Made by a program: the position numbers and the translations under genes. Of a DNA stretch of 64,000 nucleotides, positions 11,098 through 23,888 are shown in pieces; the stretch's first letter is position 1, and the number at the start of each line of letters is the position of its first letter. Origin of the DNA: Sepiola atlantica (taxonomy: Eukaryota > Mollusca > Cephalopoda > Sepiida > Sepiolidae). Under the pieces are notes generated by a model that was not told where the DNA came from, ran no database searches, and saw only the letters and a program-made list of their open reading frames with translations. The DNA is taken from NCBI GenBank assembly GCA_963556195.1, contig OY744544.1:49785825-49849824 (forward strand). The letters are read 5' to 3'.

Positions 11098-11158
<61 letters not shown>
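11098..11158. repeat. (TA)n microsatellite
   Basis: TA tract between the end of family A and the start of the family C remnant. Confidence 0.97.
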
Positions 11159-11162
<4 letters not shown>

Positions 11163-11242
11163 TCATGTAAGCACAGATATTTTAAAGAGATATCATATTT
11201 TATATATCGATTTTCAGTATTTACTTCAACATGCTCATGGCA

Positions 11243-11299
11243 ATTAAACTACACAGAGGTTTCCGAGTTTGATACTCGTAGGGAATCGTCAGGCATGCA
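11243..11299 (-). ncRNA. Decayed hammerhead motif, family C copy 1
   Basis: Reverse complement shows core CTGACGA (complement of 11286-11292) and the family C stem III region, but GAAA has become CAAA (complement of 11268-11271), losing G12. It heads, in antisense, the family C Penelope fossil that follows on the plus strand. Confidence 0.5.
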
Positions 11300-11549
11300 T
11301 GAAATTTGTGTTACCGGGGTTTTATATATACATGTACTGTTTAGTTTGGTAGCTAACCAACCAGATTTTTTGTTACTCCATCCCACGTGTTAATGCTTCC
11401 ATTAGCCATTGGCATTGCGTCTAACAAACAAAGGTTCGGCTGATATTTACTTCTTATTCTTATGTTCTGTTTTCTATAGGTGTGACTCAACTTAGAAACA
11501 TCACTTAGAAACACCTCAATCATGGACACATTATTAAAGTAATTAAAAA

Positions 11550-13060
11550 ATACAGACGAAATAATGTGTCGAATGCGATGGCGAGCATACTTAATAAACA
11601 TGAACACTTAGATACGAATAAATCCTACGGATTCAAAAGCCTAAAAAACGCAAAACCAGTAGAACACATGGTTAACTTCGAAAATGAATTCTTAAATGTA
11701 TTTGAAAATTTAGAGTTCCACAAAAAAACATAATAATTTCCAAAATCAATTGCACAGCATCGCTTGAAACATAAACACTCTTAACAAAATAAATAAACAA
11801 GTTTATAACAAACTAATCATAGAAAACATTACCAAGAACTATTAGCGAACATAACTACATAGATATAATAAATGCTGAAAGTAAACAAATCACCGATAGA
11901 CTAAAAATTAGCGACAGAGTTAGCAAATTAAAACCTAAGAAGACCTATATCTTATTTAAAGACCACAAAAGTAATTTCAACAATAACCCTAGCTCTCGCT
12001 TAATTAATGCGACCAAACTCAGGAAGAATTAGTAAAACAAGCATTTGTAGAATTAAAAAGCAAATAAAAAGATCTAAAATTAAACCAGTTACTTGGTTTA
12101 GTAAGATTGAAAATGGTTGTGAAGTTGTCCAACAATAAATAATAAATAAAGGAAGTCAAGTCGAGGGTTGGTTTAACAAGTGTATTAACAAAGTAAGAAA
12201 ATGACTAGCACTTGGCTAGACAGTTACAAGACTATGCTTTGTCTTCTCTGTGTCTCTGGTGACTCGCACTATTTATAGTGACAACCGGTGTAGTTTCTCC
12301 TGTGTAAGAACGGCCGGTGTAACAAAAATAAAAATTAAAATAAATGTAGCTTCCTACAATTTGACATCGTCGATTTCTATTCATCCATACCGAAGAACTC
12401 TAGTGTTGGCCGATATATATACTGATATGTCCAATGATGAAATCCACATCATAAAACATTGTAGAAGAGCAGTTTTAATCAATAATAATTACCAATGGAT
12501 TAAAACAAAAATGACAAACTCCTTTGACTTGCTCATGGGTCACTGGACTCAGCAGAGGCATAAGATCTTGTGGGGTTATTTATTTTATATACCCTCAGAA
12601 ATATATTTGATAATACAGATATCGGCTTATACAGAGATTATGGATTAATAAGGGATTCCAATAAAGTCAAGGGATAACATTTCAAGAAAAATAGGCCGAA
12701 GAGTAAACATACTTGCTAACATAAAAACAACTCACCTTTTTAGATGTCATTTTAAACTTAAATAAAAATACTTACGAACCATATTTAAAGGATAATGATA
12801 ATCTAATTTACGTAAACTCAAAGTTCAATCAACCCTCATTAATCATAAAACAGATTACTAATTCCATCGAACGTAGTCTTAACAATAACTCTAACAACGA
12901 AAATGTATTTAAGAAGTCAAAGAATACAGCTCGAAAAAATAGTGCGTACCATAATATCGAAATATAATGTAAGCAACAGATCACCAATAATCATAATAAC
13001 ATTTAACATAGAAGTAAAAGAAACATGAGCTGGTATATAGCGCCACATAATCATATACTG
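11550..13060 (+). pseudogene. Penelope-like reverse transcriptase fossil, family C
   Basis: Heavily broken plus-strand RT of a different Penelope family. Readable blocks in order: NKSYGFKSLKNAKPVEHM, MVNFENEFLNVFENLEF, ITDRLKISDRVSKL, FKDHKSNFNNNPSSRLIN, PVTWFSKIENG, then after an inserted LTR (12115-12324) IHIIKHCRRAVLINNNYQW, DIGLYRDYGL, PFLDVILNLNKNTYEPY, IIKQITNSIERSL and a final SWYIAP. The catalytic YRDD is YRDY, so the second aspartate is lost. At least five stops or frameshifts. No endonuclease part survives downstream. Confidence 0.8.
12115..12324 (-). mobile_element. Solo LTR (210 bp) inserted in the family C RT, antisense
   Basis: Inverted copy of the 210-bp LTR at 17728-17937. 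It is bounded by a 5-bp duplication AAAAT (12110-12114 and 12325-12329). Its first base pair is mutated (GG where TG is expected), the other end is intact. A 5-bp duplication fits LTR retrotransposon integration. It postdates the Penelope fossil it interrupts. Confidence 0.85.
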
Positions 13061-13118
13061 TTGAAGTAAATACTAAAAAATATCTACATAATAATATAAA
13101 TGGATATATACAAAACAG

Positions 13119-13120
13119 TA

Positions 13121-13201
<81 letters not shown>
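13119..13201. repeat. (CT)n-(AT)n compound microsatellite
   Basis: CT tract 13123-13153 running straight into AT to 13201; the flanks (AATTTACTGTTT... and ...AAACAGTAAATT) are themselves short inverted repeats. Confidence 0.95.
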
Positions 13202-13205
<4 letters not shown>

Positions 13206-13558
13206 ACTGTTTCGTATATATCTATATTATATATGCAAAAATATTCGTATATATTTATAAAAAATTGTAATATTTATAAAAATTTGTAATATTCCGTCTC
13301 GTTGGACTGTTTTATACTGTTGTGACGTTGTACATGATATGTCCGTATGTGAAGACATTAATAGACTTTGATTCTTTTCTCTCCCTATCGCTGTTTGTGT
13401 TGGGGCAGCCATAGAGAGGATTCACACGTGAAAATTAAAAGGTGACTTGCGTCTGTGATTCGAATCGTGCGACATGTGGAACAGCCATCCTCCACACTGA
13501 TGATTCCCGTAAAAGTGTGAACCACATGTGTATGTGGATAAGAATTTAAAAAATTATC

Positions 13559-13561
<3 letters not shown>

Positions 13562-13600
<39 letters not shown>
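13562..13600. repeat. (TA)n microsatellite
   Basis: TA tract bordering interspersed repeat family R2, copy 1. Confidence 0.95.
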
Positions 13601-13601
<1 letters not shown>

Positions 13602-14165
13602 TCTCTGAATGTTTAATTTTACTTCAGTCGAAGTTCTCAGAAATCAAGGGGCCCTTCTTGGGGCTAACACTTGATCTCTATACATAGATACCCGAATATT
13701 CTATTAAAATTCTCCTTTATTTCTCAAACATTGAGTTAATAAAAAAGTTTAGAATAATAAATGTATTCTCTCCCCAACTGACCAGTCAAGTATGTCATAG
13801 TATATCTTTCTTGTGGTCTGTTGGTCTTACCGGATTCCAGGACAAGAATTCATCTAGTCTGGTGGAGTATCCATCTACGTGGTGTTACTTGAGGTAACAT
13901 CACTAGGAGAAGATGCACTATTCCTCGTATGACCAAGTGTATATCCGTGCTGAGGGGATCTTATTTGTGCTGCGGATACTATGTGATTTTGAATATTTGG
14001 TCAGGGTTTACTTGTAGGGTAAGTATCCTCATGTCAGATTGTCCTGACAAATCCTTGTACAGAGAGACCGAAGACACTCGAGGATAGTGTCTAGTAATAA
14101 ATTCAAACTCCCAGTAGGTAATTCAACTCCCAGTAGGTAATTCAACTCTCCTAGGTTATTCAACT
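13601..14165 (+). repeat. Interspersed repeat family R2, copy 1
   Basis: Matches 42813-43300 (same strand), 57627-57945 (partial) and 28319-28788 (inverted). Landmarks: ATTTTACTTCAGTCGAAGTT, AAATCAAGGGGCCC, ATTCATCTAGTCTGGTGGAG, GTCAGGGTTTACTTGTAGGG, CTTGTACAGAGAGACCGAA. No coding frame. Each copy touches (TA)n. Family identity not recognised. Confidence 0.8.
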
Positions 14166-14167
14166 CT

Positions 14168-14235
<68 letters not shown>
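14168..14235. repeat. (TA)n microsatellite
   Basis: TA tract at the far end of R2 copy 1. Confidence 0.97.
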
Positions 14236-14237
<2 letters not shown>

Positions 14238-14899
14238 GTCCGTATGAATCATCAAGTTACTATATTTTACTTGGTTTCGTCTAATATTTAGGATCACACC
14301 GGGAACCTCGTAAAGGTTGCCAACATCCCCACTGTTCGTAGTGTTATTTTTCCGATAGAAGTGAGTATCCGTGTAGGAAACCATTGTCCATCGCCTTCTT
14401 TCAAGTTGTAGTTGTGACCAACAAACAACATTTCTCTTCTGTATTTCGTCCCCAGATCTTTTTTCAATCTATATTTTATTGTGTCCCCTTATCTCTTTTC
14501 TTTTAATCGAAACTTTTTTACGCCAAACATTTTATTTATTTATTTCGACTTGCCCAATGTTTAGTTTTTTTTAGTTGAAGAATCTATTTCTTAATTCCTC
14601 AATTGAAGTTTTTCCTTTTCTCATGTAAATGTTTTATTTTTTATAAAACTGAAATTAAATTAGAGATATTTTCCGTTTTCACCTTTCGAGGCTTGGCTTG
14701 GTTAACTTTGCTGGTTCGAATACTAAATATTTCTATTTTATTCTCCACAATCTCAACATTACACAGGGTTTCATGACAAATAATGAATGAATAACTAATG
14801 AAAAACTCAATGAAAAAAAATGATGATAAAATTAAATAAAAAAAGAATGAAAACAAATTAAATAAAGAAAAATACTCCATCCTAAACTTTCGAATCTGA
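14236..14899. other. No gene recognised
   Basis: T-rich on the plus strand between 14440 and 14880; the open frames are low-complexity. Confidence 0.5.
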
Positions 14900-15112
14900 C
14901 TGATTACTACAAGCTCACGTGCAGAAGAGGTGCGGCTGAGGATTGAGCAACCCTTACTTTACTACAGACTCCTGTTCAGAAGATTTGCGTCTGGGCAAAC
15001 CTTGATTCACTACGGACTCATATTCAGAAAATGTGCGGTTCGGATTGAGCAACCCTTGCTTCACTACATACTCATGTTCAGAAGACATGCGATTTGTGAT
15101 TGAGCACCCTTT
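14900..15112 (+). repeat. Degenerate tandem repeat, ~53-bp unit, 4 copies
   Basis: Four units containing CTCATGTTCAGAAGA-TGCG then GATTGAGCAACCCTT and CACTAC (near 14912, 14968, 15018, 15070). Confidence 0.75.
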
Positions 15113-15780
15113 TATTTCCAGGATATTGGGCATTTTGGATTGACTAATACTAATTACTAAATATTATAATGCATTATTACTATTATGACTCCCGGGCACC
15201 ACCATGTACTTTGTCTCGTATACAACATAATAACAAAAGACAAAGAAGTTCTTTCTCTCGAGCAACATGTGTTTAAACACACTTGCTCTATCTGGGATAT
15301 TGAGCACTTTTTGATTGCTATATACCACTTCTCATATAGACTACTTTCATGTTACTATTATAATTCCCGGACAATGCCGAATATATTTTCTTGTATATAG
15401 CAAAAACAATGATATTATTTTCTCCGTTGAATGCGGCTTTAAAACATACCTGCTCTATCCAGGATATAGAGCACTTTAAATTGACTAACTTATACCACCT
15501 ACCAGATAGTTTTATGTATTATTACTTGTATGTCTCTCGAGTAACACAATGTACTTTTTCCAGTATACAACATAATAACAAATAACAAATAAGCTTTTTC
15601 TCACGGCAACGCTGCGTTTAAACGCACCTGTTCTATCTACTTTTAGTTTAGCTGTATCCTAGATATTGAGCACTTTCGATTATGGCTCCCGGGCAACAGA
15701 TTATAAAATAGACAGATAGGATCTTTGTACTGGCGTTCAAATACACCTGCTCTATCTAAAATATTGAGTAATGTAATGAA
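15113..15780 (+). repeat. Degenerate tandem repeat, ~175-190-bp unit, about 4 copies
   Basis: Units contain CTCTATCTAGGATATTGAGCACTTT, TTACTATTATGACTCCCGG, ACAATGTACTTT and GTATACAACATAATAAC. Unit starts near 15117, 15290, 15462 and 15655. A stray related block sits at 17665-17725. Confidence 0.7.
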
Positions 15781-15992
15781 AACTTTTGGGTTACTACTTG
15801 CTGAGTACTCTATTGTTATGAAAAAAAATGTTTAATTAGTGTTAAAACAGAAAAAAGAAAAGAAAAGATCACAGGTTGGGCTTATGTAAAAGTCTCTGAA
15901 GTCATTTCCGATTCAATTTTAAGAATTACTTGCAGCTTTTACAAATTACTACTTGAAAGTAGAGTAACGTTTTCACTTATTTCTACTAAGTT

Positions 15993-16060
15993 CACAATTT
16001 AGTGTAATGGTTAAAGTCACTAATTATAGATCATTAGTTTAAGGTTCGATCCCACTTTTT
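15993..16060 (+). repeat. tRNA-derived SINE head or tRNA pseudogene
   Basis: TAGTGTAATGGTTAAAGTCA (A-box-like) followed 27 bases later by GGTTCGATCCC at 16043-16053, a match to the Pol III B-box, then a T-run at 16055-16064. Arms do not fold into a sound cloverleaf. Confidence 0.5.
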
Positions 16061-16064
16061 TTTT

Positions 16065-16849
16065 GTATCTTTTTCAGTTTCCGAAATTATAATCAGTATA
16101 AATTTCTTTGTTTAACGAAGTTATATAATTTTTACTAAGAACCAACTTATGTTTGTAAATGAATAATGTGTTTTACCAATAATTAAGAAAAATAAAACTA
16201 CTTTGATTCAAGTTTATATGTTTTTTATTAATTAAAACAAAATGATTACTTTAGACACGCGATTTTTTTACGAACGTATGTTTTTAAACGAATTTCATCA
16301 AGTGTTTATTTTGTTTGCGAAAGAGGCAAATAATTTGATTCAGTTCAAAGTCTGTAGAAGCATGTGCAAAACATTTTAGTTTGTAGATATGTACTGTTGG
16401 GATTAAATACCCCTGGAAGAAAGTTCAATTATCGCACGTGAGAATGCAATAACAATTATATAGATAAGTGCAAACTAGAAACAGGGCAACAGCTTTGTGA
16501 GAAGGAACACAACAACAATTGTATATAAGTTTAAAACAGTTTTACTTGTGATAAAACATGAGGGGAAATATATACAACAATTGGTGAGTTCAAAGTCTAG
16601 AAAGGAGGAAGTTAATTTAGGTTTGTGAAAACGTGCTTTATCATTTACTGCCTTGATTCGTCACGTAAAAATACATGAAAAATTATTTTTTATTGCACGT
16701 TTTTTGGCGAGTGAAGTATGCAATGAAAAAATGTCACTATGAATCTTGCTTTTTAACTTCCGGTGTGATGTCTACGCATGCGTGGTACGCTAAAAGGAAA
16801 TATGTGTCACCCCATGACAAATTTGGTGTCAGTTCTACATCAATAAGTT
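16065..16849. other. No gene recognised
   Basis: AT-rich, non-coding by inspection. Confidence 0.45.
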
Positions 16850-16985
16850 AAAGTTTATTTTCCAATCTTTCGATATCATACGCTCGAAAAATGATCGATT
16901 TAGTAAATATCAACTTTATTGTTTTGTTGGGTATTTTTCAAGTTTTAGCTTGACATACGCACATACATACACATATGCAGACAGT
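16850..16985 (+). repeat. Two-copy repeat with 18115-18250
   Basis: Shares CTTTCGATATCAT, GGGTATTTTTCAAGTTTTAGC and CACATACA...ACAGA with 18115-18250 in the same orientation. Confidence 0.6.
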
Positions 16986-17024
16986 TTCCTTTTAAAGGGT
17001 ACTTATGCAGCTTACCTTCCGGCA

Positions 17025-17102
17025 GGTTACGTATAGTCATTAAGATTGGTTTTATGTTGTTTAATAACAACATAAAACCAATCTTAATGACTATACGTAA
17101 CC
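17025..17102. repeat. Perfect 37-bp inverted repeat (hairpin), 4-base loop
   Basis: 17025-17061 is exactly complementary to 17066-17102 with loop TAAT. The arms begin GGTTACGTATAGTC and end ...TTATGTTGTT before the loop. No mismatch was found. Confidence 0.95.
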
Positions 17103-17722
17103 ATTTAGAAGGCATCATTTAGAACTAAAATTCATTTAGTATTGCACATGTAGACTTGAGAAAAATAACGAATTTAGGTACAAAAAATAGAATATTCCAA
17201 AGGATCAAAACATTTACGGCCACTCTAACATTTTAGCGCAGTAAACTATTTTTTAATGATTAACCCTAAGGCTGATTGGCAAAATCGTAACACCAGACAA
17301 AATCGCATTGAAAAGTAAAATGCACATAATTTATCTCCATAAGCAATAACAAAAATGGTTAACACTCGCCTGCTTAATTGGGGTCAACTGGGCCAGGTTT
17401 CATATAGAGGTCGAAAGGGGAGCGGTTTTTCAGTCAGCTTACATTATTATTATTATTTTTAATAGACGTATGGGATGTATGGAGATGAAAGAAAGAGGCA
17501 GGGAAATTGGAAATACGAGAAAGGAAGAAATGGATAAGTGGATTTTACAATTAAGCAAATTATTGAAAACAAATTATTATTTAAAAAAAACATGCCTAAA
17601 AGGGGGAGTAAGATGTTTCTTTTGATTAACACCGGTTAATAAGAGTGTAAGGTTTTTTTAATTCCGGGCAAAACTGCTCTATCTGAGCACTTTTGCCATA
17701 AGATATGTATTAATGCATTATT
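17103..17722. other. No gene recognised
   Basis: AT-rich with an ATT microsatellite near 17445; ends in a stray unit of the 15.1-15.8 kb repeat. Confidence 0.45.
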
Positions 17723-17727
17723 ATTAG

Positions 17728-17937
17728 TGTTACACCGGCCGTTCTTACACAGGAGAAACTACACCGGTTGTCACTATAAATAGTGCGAGTCACCAGACCC
17801 ACAGAGAAGACAAAGCACAGTCTTGTAACTGTCTAGCCAAGTGCTAGTCACTTTCTTACTTTGTTAATACACTTGTTAAACCAACCCTCGACTTGACTTC
17901 CTTTATTTATTATTTACTGTTGGACAACTTCACAACA
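17728..17937 (+). mobile_element. Solo LTR (210 bp) with 5-bp target duplication
   Basis: Starts TGTTACACC and ends CACAACA (TG...CA ends). Flanked by ATTAG at 17723-17727 and 17938-17942. Carries a TATAAATAG box about 50 bp in. Same length as, and inverted relative to, the copy at 12115-12324. No internal retrotransposon sequence or second LTR adjoins it, so it is a solo LTR left by recombination. Confidence 0.88.
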
Positions 17938-18114
17938 ATTAGTTTCATTATCATTCCAGGACAACGGCGAATAAACAATGACGATGGCGTAAACATATTA
18001 TCCAAAACTATCACTATGACGTCATATACCTATCACTATGACATTATGTGCGCAAGATAACATTTAAAATTGTGATCACATTAAACGAACAAATGGCCAT
18101 TTGACAACCTAAAA

Positions 18115-18250
18115 AATTAATTCTTTTTTGTAATTTTTCGATATCATTTTGCCGGGCTTATAAGCCGGTTAAAATAATACCTACTTTGTGGGTGGTTGGT
18201 GTGTATTTTTCAAGTTTTAGCGAGGCAGTACATATACACAGATGTTTGCC
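18115..18250 (+). repeat. Second copy of the 16850-16985 repeat
   Basis: Aligned through TTTCGATATCATTT, GTATTTTTCAAGTTTTAGC and a CA/TA-rich tail. Confidence 0.6.
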
Positions 18251-20199
18251 TTATATATATTAGGAAGAAGTTAATAGCATCGACGATTTACATGTTTTAT
18301 ATTCTCTATTCGTACACGAGTATACACACATATTGCACACATACACAACTATGCATAATCATATATACATACGTATTATGTTTATATATGATGTGCATTA
18401 TCCACAGCAAACACATTTAAAAATGTTACATATATATGTTAATGTATTCATTCACGCATAATATTAAGTCATGTATCATATATTTTTATTATCTTTTTAA
18501 TCAAGATATGATCACGAGTTGACTTAAGGACTTACATTTTAATTGCAACTCGTTTAAGTTTTCAATCCTCCCAAATCCGTTTTAAGCGATTTGCACATTT
18601 CAAACCATTTACCTCTTCCAAATTCGATGAGGCGTTTTGTTGTTGTTGTTGTTTAGAAATTCATGTTATCGTGGTGTCGAATTACTCTGTCTTCATTGTA
18701 GTTCAGGATGAGAGAGAGTGAGAGAGAGGCATGGGAGAGAAGGGGAGATGGAGAGATATATATATAGAGAGAGAGAGAAGGGGGGAGAAAGGAGAATCGA
18801 GGGAGAAAGATAATAATAGCAATAACAGATTGAAAAAAGGGAATAGATATGTTTTGGAATATTTTGATGAGGATTGGAAATTTGCATTAGTTGCATTATT
18901 CAGACTACTCTAGCAGAATGCATGTTTATTTCATGTTTGAGTGTATTTAATCTATTAACTGCTGTTGTATCGCCACAATAAATGCAATTCCTCAACATTT
19001 TCTACAGTTTTGAATTTCATCAAGAAATATTAAATTGTTACCACTTTTTTCTGTCTTAAAATATATTTTCCTTTCAAAATGTCACTTACAAGAATAAACC
19101 ATTTTAGCATGTAGAATGGATATCCGGCGTTGTTCAGGAATATAGATAACAATGTAGAACAGTTAAACATGCGTGTTTAAGCTCTTTCTTTTAAAATTAT
19201 TTCTCAATCGTGTTGTTTTTTTAACAAACCATGATTACTTTTCGCTCACTCTCTCTACGTATCTCTGGCAACTGGTTCAATATCAAAGAAAAAAAAGAAA
19301 ATAGGAAAGAAAAAAAAAGCTGAGGAACGGGTTTAGCAAGTCTCAGTCTTGTTTTAGAAACAACTTCCCATACGAATAAAAAAAACCTTTTATCTCCTTA
19401 GCATACACTAGTTCGGTTACTGGTGACCCTCAAGTACATGAATATTACACTATTATCCTACCCATAACCAGATCACTGTCACATTGACTCCGATGGTCTA
19501 ATATTTGGAAATAAATTTCATAATTACCATTGTTGTTAATCATCCGAAAACAGTATCCCTGTTAATATCTATCTTGTTCATATGACTCCGTTTGTGTGTA
19601 CTAATCTATCGTGTTTACTTGAACAGGAGAAAATTCACTTTACTTAGATATGCAGCGCAGGTTTAATCAGATCTAACTACATTATATATATGACCCCCCC
19701 CCCCCCCAAAAAAAGAATTGTAAGTTTTTTTGTACTGCATAAGAAACACAAAATATACCCTTTTATTAATAGCGTGGAGGTGGGGCATAATGGCTCAGTG
19801 CGGCATAACTTACCGATTTCTTTTATTTTCTCCCAAACTCAATCCCTTCCTATACTCTCCTTCCTGGAGTTACCATTGTTGTAACGTGCTATGTATTGAC
19901 TTGCTTAAAGTGTTATGATAAAGTTGTTTCATCTCCTACTTGTGAAAAAAACAGAAATTTTGCTTGGAAAACATCAACAATAATTGAGATTGAGACATTA
20001 CTTTCGAAGATGGGGTTTATAGGACACCTCAGATTTTTGGTGGCGCACTGATTCGGCTCCGTGTTAGCAAGAATAGTCAGTAATTTAAATAGATTGAGCC
20101 ATTGTTTATGACATTTCTGTGCAATATTAAGACGATATTGATTTATAAGAAGGATTCTGTTAGTCATCAGTTTTTTTTTGTTTTTATTAAGACAAAAAT
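18251..20199. other. No gene recognised; GA-rich tract
   Basis: Contains a purine tract at 18709-18806 and poly-C/poly-A at 19694-19715. Open frames are low-complexity or short. Confidence 0.45.
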
Positions 20200-20990
20200 A
20201 CATACGTTTAAAAAGTCCTTAAAAGTAGTAAGTGATAATCTGTTTAATTTTTAGTAAAAGGTAAACAGTCAAATACTTTGTAAGCGATTGTTTTTTTTGT
20301 TTAAAAAAATAAAAAAGTCTTCAAAAGTTATTAATCGATTTTGTCTTTAGTTTTAATTAAAAGAATAGGACAGTCATTTAAAAAACTTAGCTATCAGTGT
20401 TCTCGTTTGTTTTATATAAAAACAATGTTAATACCTGATATTTAAAGAAAGGTTCTATGAGCCTATGCGTCAGACAAAGACGTCATAGTTGAAGACTTCG
20501 TAAGCGATTATCTTGTTGGTCTTTAGTTTTGTTTTTTGTTTTATTAAAAAAAAATTCATTATAAAAAGTCTGTTAAAGTAATTACCTGTTTTGCTTTTGT
20601 AAAAATAAAACAGCCGAAGGCTTCGTAAGCGACTGTCTTTTGTTTTAGGAAAGGAAAACAGTCTTTAAAGTTATTAATCGATTTTGTGTTAGTACTCAGT
20701 TTTGTGTTTGGTTCCAGTAAAAACACATTCGTTAAAAGTTAGTAAACGTTACACTGTAAATTCTTAGTTTTTAAAAGTCCCTTCAAGTTAGTAAGTGATT
20801 ATCTGTTTTATTTTAGTATAAGAAAACAGTTGAAGATTGTCTTCTCTATTTTAGAAAACTAAATCAGCCCTGAAAATATTGTTGATTTTGTCTTTTGTTT
20901 AAATTTAAAAAAAGAACAGTTGTTGAAAATAATTAGTTATCGTTTTTCCCTTTTGTTTTATATAAAAAAAATACCTGGTTGAAAGAAAGT
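20200..20990 (+). repeat. Degenerate tandem repeat, ~100-bp unit
   Basis: Repeated blocks such as GTAAGCGATTNTCTTTTGTTT, AAAACAGTC and AAAGTTATTAATCGATTTTG recur six or more times with drift. Confidence 0.65.
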
Positions 20991-21844
20991 TACTTATGAT
21001 GAGCCTTAAGACACCATTGCGAGTACGATGTGAGTTATTCGTTTATATATTCTACAATTCCGAGGAGTGATTACATTTATGATGAATAAATATACGGCAC
21101 TACTGAAATACAACCATTCCGATATTCCGTTTTTCCTCGAATATATCTAGGACGCCAGGTAGAATGTAAGTAAAATTGAGGGAACGTTCGTTATTTATTT
21201 TGAAAATCAAGTGTAGTGTGTAGGAAACAGCATGAGGTAAAAACGAAATAATAAATGGGCGCTGAATAGTAACTATACTTATTAAAGAAATAACTCGGTG
21301 AATTTGAGTGACGTGGAAGGACATAATAGTAGAAGAGTTTTTTTTTTCTCCTTCTTTGTGAGAGAAGCAGTTTAGTTAGAATACATCTAATAATAATAAA
21401 CGGGGACGAAATCTAAGCATATTTTCTTCAAACACGCCTTAGGAACTGCTGTAAGTGGTTGATTGTAAAGTATTTGCATTGGAATTGTTCGGTTATTTCT
21501 TTATTGTGACTGCAATAGCTGGGTAAACATCGAGTTTATTTTATTATCTAGGAGATGGAAAATCCGCCGCAAGGCCAATTCATGATAATATTCACCCTTG
21601 ATGCATTTAGTAAGTGTAAAATTTTACAGATCTGCAAATATTCGGAGGGAATTTAAAAGCGTAAAGAACGACATTCAAATAGAAGTGCGTTTTATGACTG
21701 AAAAGATGATTAATTCTAAGACTTAGATGTTGAAAATTTAAATTCATTTTCAGAACCAACGCATGTAATTATATTATATGCATAACACATAATCCTATAT
21801 AATTCGATTTTCATGGCCCTTTCAAATGGACGCCTTTATATATT
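20991..21844. other. No gene recognised
   Basis: No domain, RNA motif or repeat relation seen. Confidence 0.4.
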
Positions 21845-22460
21845 ACTAGCCGGACCCGTAGCCCGGCGTTGCCCGGGAGAAATATAAAAGTATGAATTAA
21901 ACTGTGTAAACAGCTGACAGAATGCAAATAGGTCACAACGGATAGTTTTAATGTTAAGGAAAATGTCGCCTTTGAATTGTGGAAAATCTATGTACCCGGA
22001 AACATGATTATCTCCGAGTGGGACAAAAATAGAAATTGCCACAGTGTAGAAAGATATTTCGTTAACTGACCGATAATCGAAAAGTGTACTTCCGTCGGGC
22101 TGAGATATTTTTTCGATCTGTTATCTATTCTCTCCTCGGTCATTGAAAGCAAATTCTTCTAGACTGAGCCATTTTTTATTTATATTGTTACTTTAGAAAA
22201 TATAATAAACGTTGGTGGATTTTCGCAAAATTAAGATCTTACGTTGAAATTTCACAAAATATCGGAGGTATCTGAATGTTCATGAATGGTTTCCTCTCCT
22301 CTTTGCCCCCATCGGATAAAAGTAAATTGAATTAAATAAAACTTACATTTGGACCCTAGCAGTCTAGCAGTTATGTCCAGAAATTCATAATGATCGGTCA
22401 ATTAGCTTAGGAGTGAATCTTCTACATAAAAATGTATACACATAACTAATTACTAAATAT
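21845..22460 (+). repeat. Interspersed repeat family R3, copy 1
   Basis: Opens with CTAGCCGGACCCGTAGCC and CGGCGTTGCCCGGG and closes with AATTCATAATGATCGGTCAA ... AGGAGTGAAT, the shared 3' end of all R3 copies (30650-31110, 39995-40350, 46566-47090, inverted at 32480-32830). Looks like a non-LTR or SINE tail; superfamily not recognised. Confidence 0.7.
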
Positions 22461-23072
22461 TATTTTGTTTCCTCCTATTTACCTTGTAATCATTACGGGT
22501 GCGAGAGGTGCAGGGAGAGGGAGGTAAGTTGAAGGGTCTCCCTCCTACATTCCTTTTAATCATTAAGGCTGCGAGAGTGGGAGGCTGCCGGCAACATCCA
22601 AAAGGTTTTTTTTACTTTTAAACGGAATTTCTTTTACTTGTAGAACTGATGTTTGAAGAAAATATATAAGTACTTACGGGTAATGTATGTTTTATTAAAT
22701 TAAGTCAAAGTTATGAAATTATCAAACCGTTCTGCGGTATTATGAATGTTGTTTAGTGATCGATGATTGGCTGGTTTGCGAATTTTTAAACCAGTGTTTC
22801 CGTTATTTGATCTTTGTGATATTATAGTTCGGCTATGCTCAGTGATGTTTTGACTTAATTCTTAGCGGGAATATAATTTTCTACGTTCTCTTTGGTTTAC
22901 TTAATTAAGAAAAGGCTTACAAAGGGACTAATAATAATGGTTTTGGTTTAGGTTTTAGAAATATGTGAAACTTTGTGGAAACACGGTCGAAGGTCGAATG
23001 GAGTGATATGTTTAGATGAGTTTGATGCATTATTTGTATTGTCTACTTTAACTGATTTTGAAGGGGAAAACA

Positions 23073-23076
<4 letters not shown>
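22461..23076. other. No gene recognised
   Basis: Two short GC-richer blocks (GGTGCGAGAG..., 22497-22580) repeat each other once; otherwise plain. Confidence 0.4.
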
Positions 23077-23148
<72 letters not shown>

Positions 23149-23150
23149 TG
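23077..23150. repeat. (TA)n microsatellite
   Basis: Pure TA tract. Confidence 0.97.
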
Positions 23151-23888
23151 CTATGTAGGAACGTTTATAACCACAATTAGATTTCTTGTGAAAACTTACA
23201 TCTGCTTCCTTATAGTAGACAGTATCTGCAGGCATATTACGTTTTTTTATAGGAAGCAAGCAGACAAAATCACAAACGCAAGTTTTTAATCATAACTAGA
23301 AAAATGTATGTGTATTCCATGCGTATATAATATCTTGTTGTAGTAAACATACTTTTGAAGCTTAATAAATTTAAGCTAATTAAAAAAAGGGTTTTATATA
23401 AACCGTGCAAACGAATGGTTTAAATTGTCTTCGATGAATAGAAGAAAGGTTTTGACTTGAAATTCTTGTTCCAGAAGACGACGTAACAAAAATGTTTCCA
23501 CTTTTATGCATTTTCTTATATTTCAATATTGGATATGGTGGCAATGTCAATCATACTAAAAGTAGCACTAAATTAATGTACATTATTTTGATTCAATAAA
23601 TTAATAGATGTTAAGCTTCATCTCCATCTGTGAGGTGGTGATGGTGGATACGGATGCAGAATAACGAGCTAAGTGTTACAAGTTCGCATCCAATCGGTTC
23701 CATAACACAACTTCAACTATGGATCTTGACGAACTGAACGCCGTCTCCAGCAATTACACATATGTTACGTTTATATGCGTTTATATCGTCCCTTTAGTTG
23801 TTGCATGTTTTCTACACTTTCTTTTCTATTCATTTTACAACAACATCTCAGATGTTATCCTTGTTGATAGTTATTCGTTTCTATCGTT
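23151..23888. other. No gene recognised
   Basis: AT-rich; nothing supported. Confidence 0.4.
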
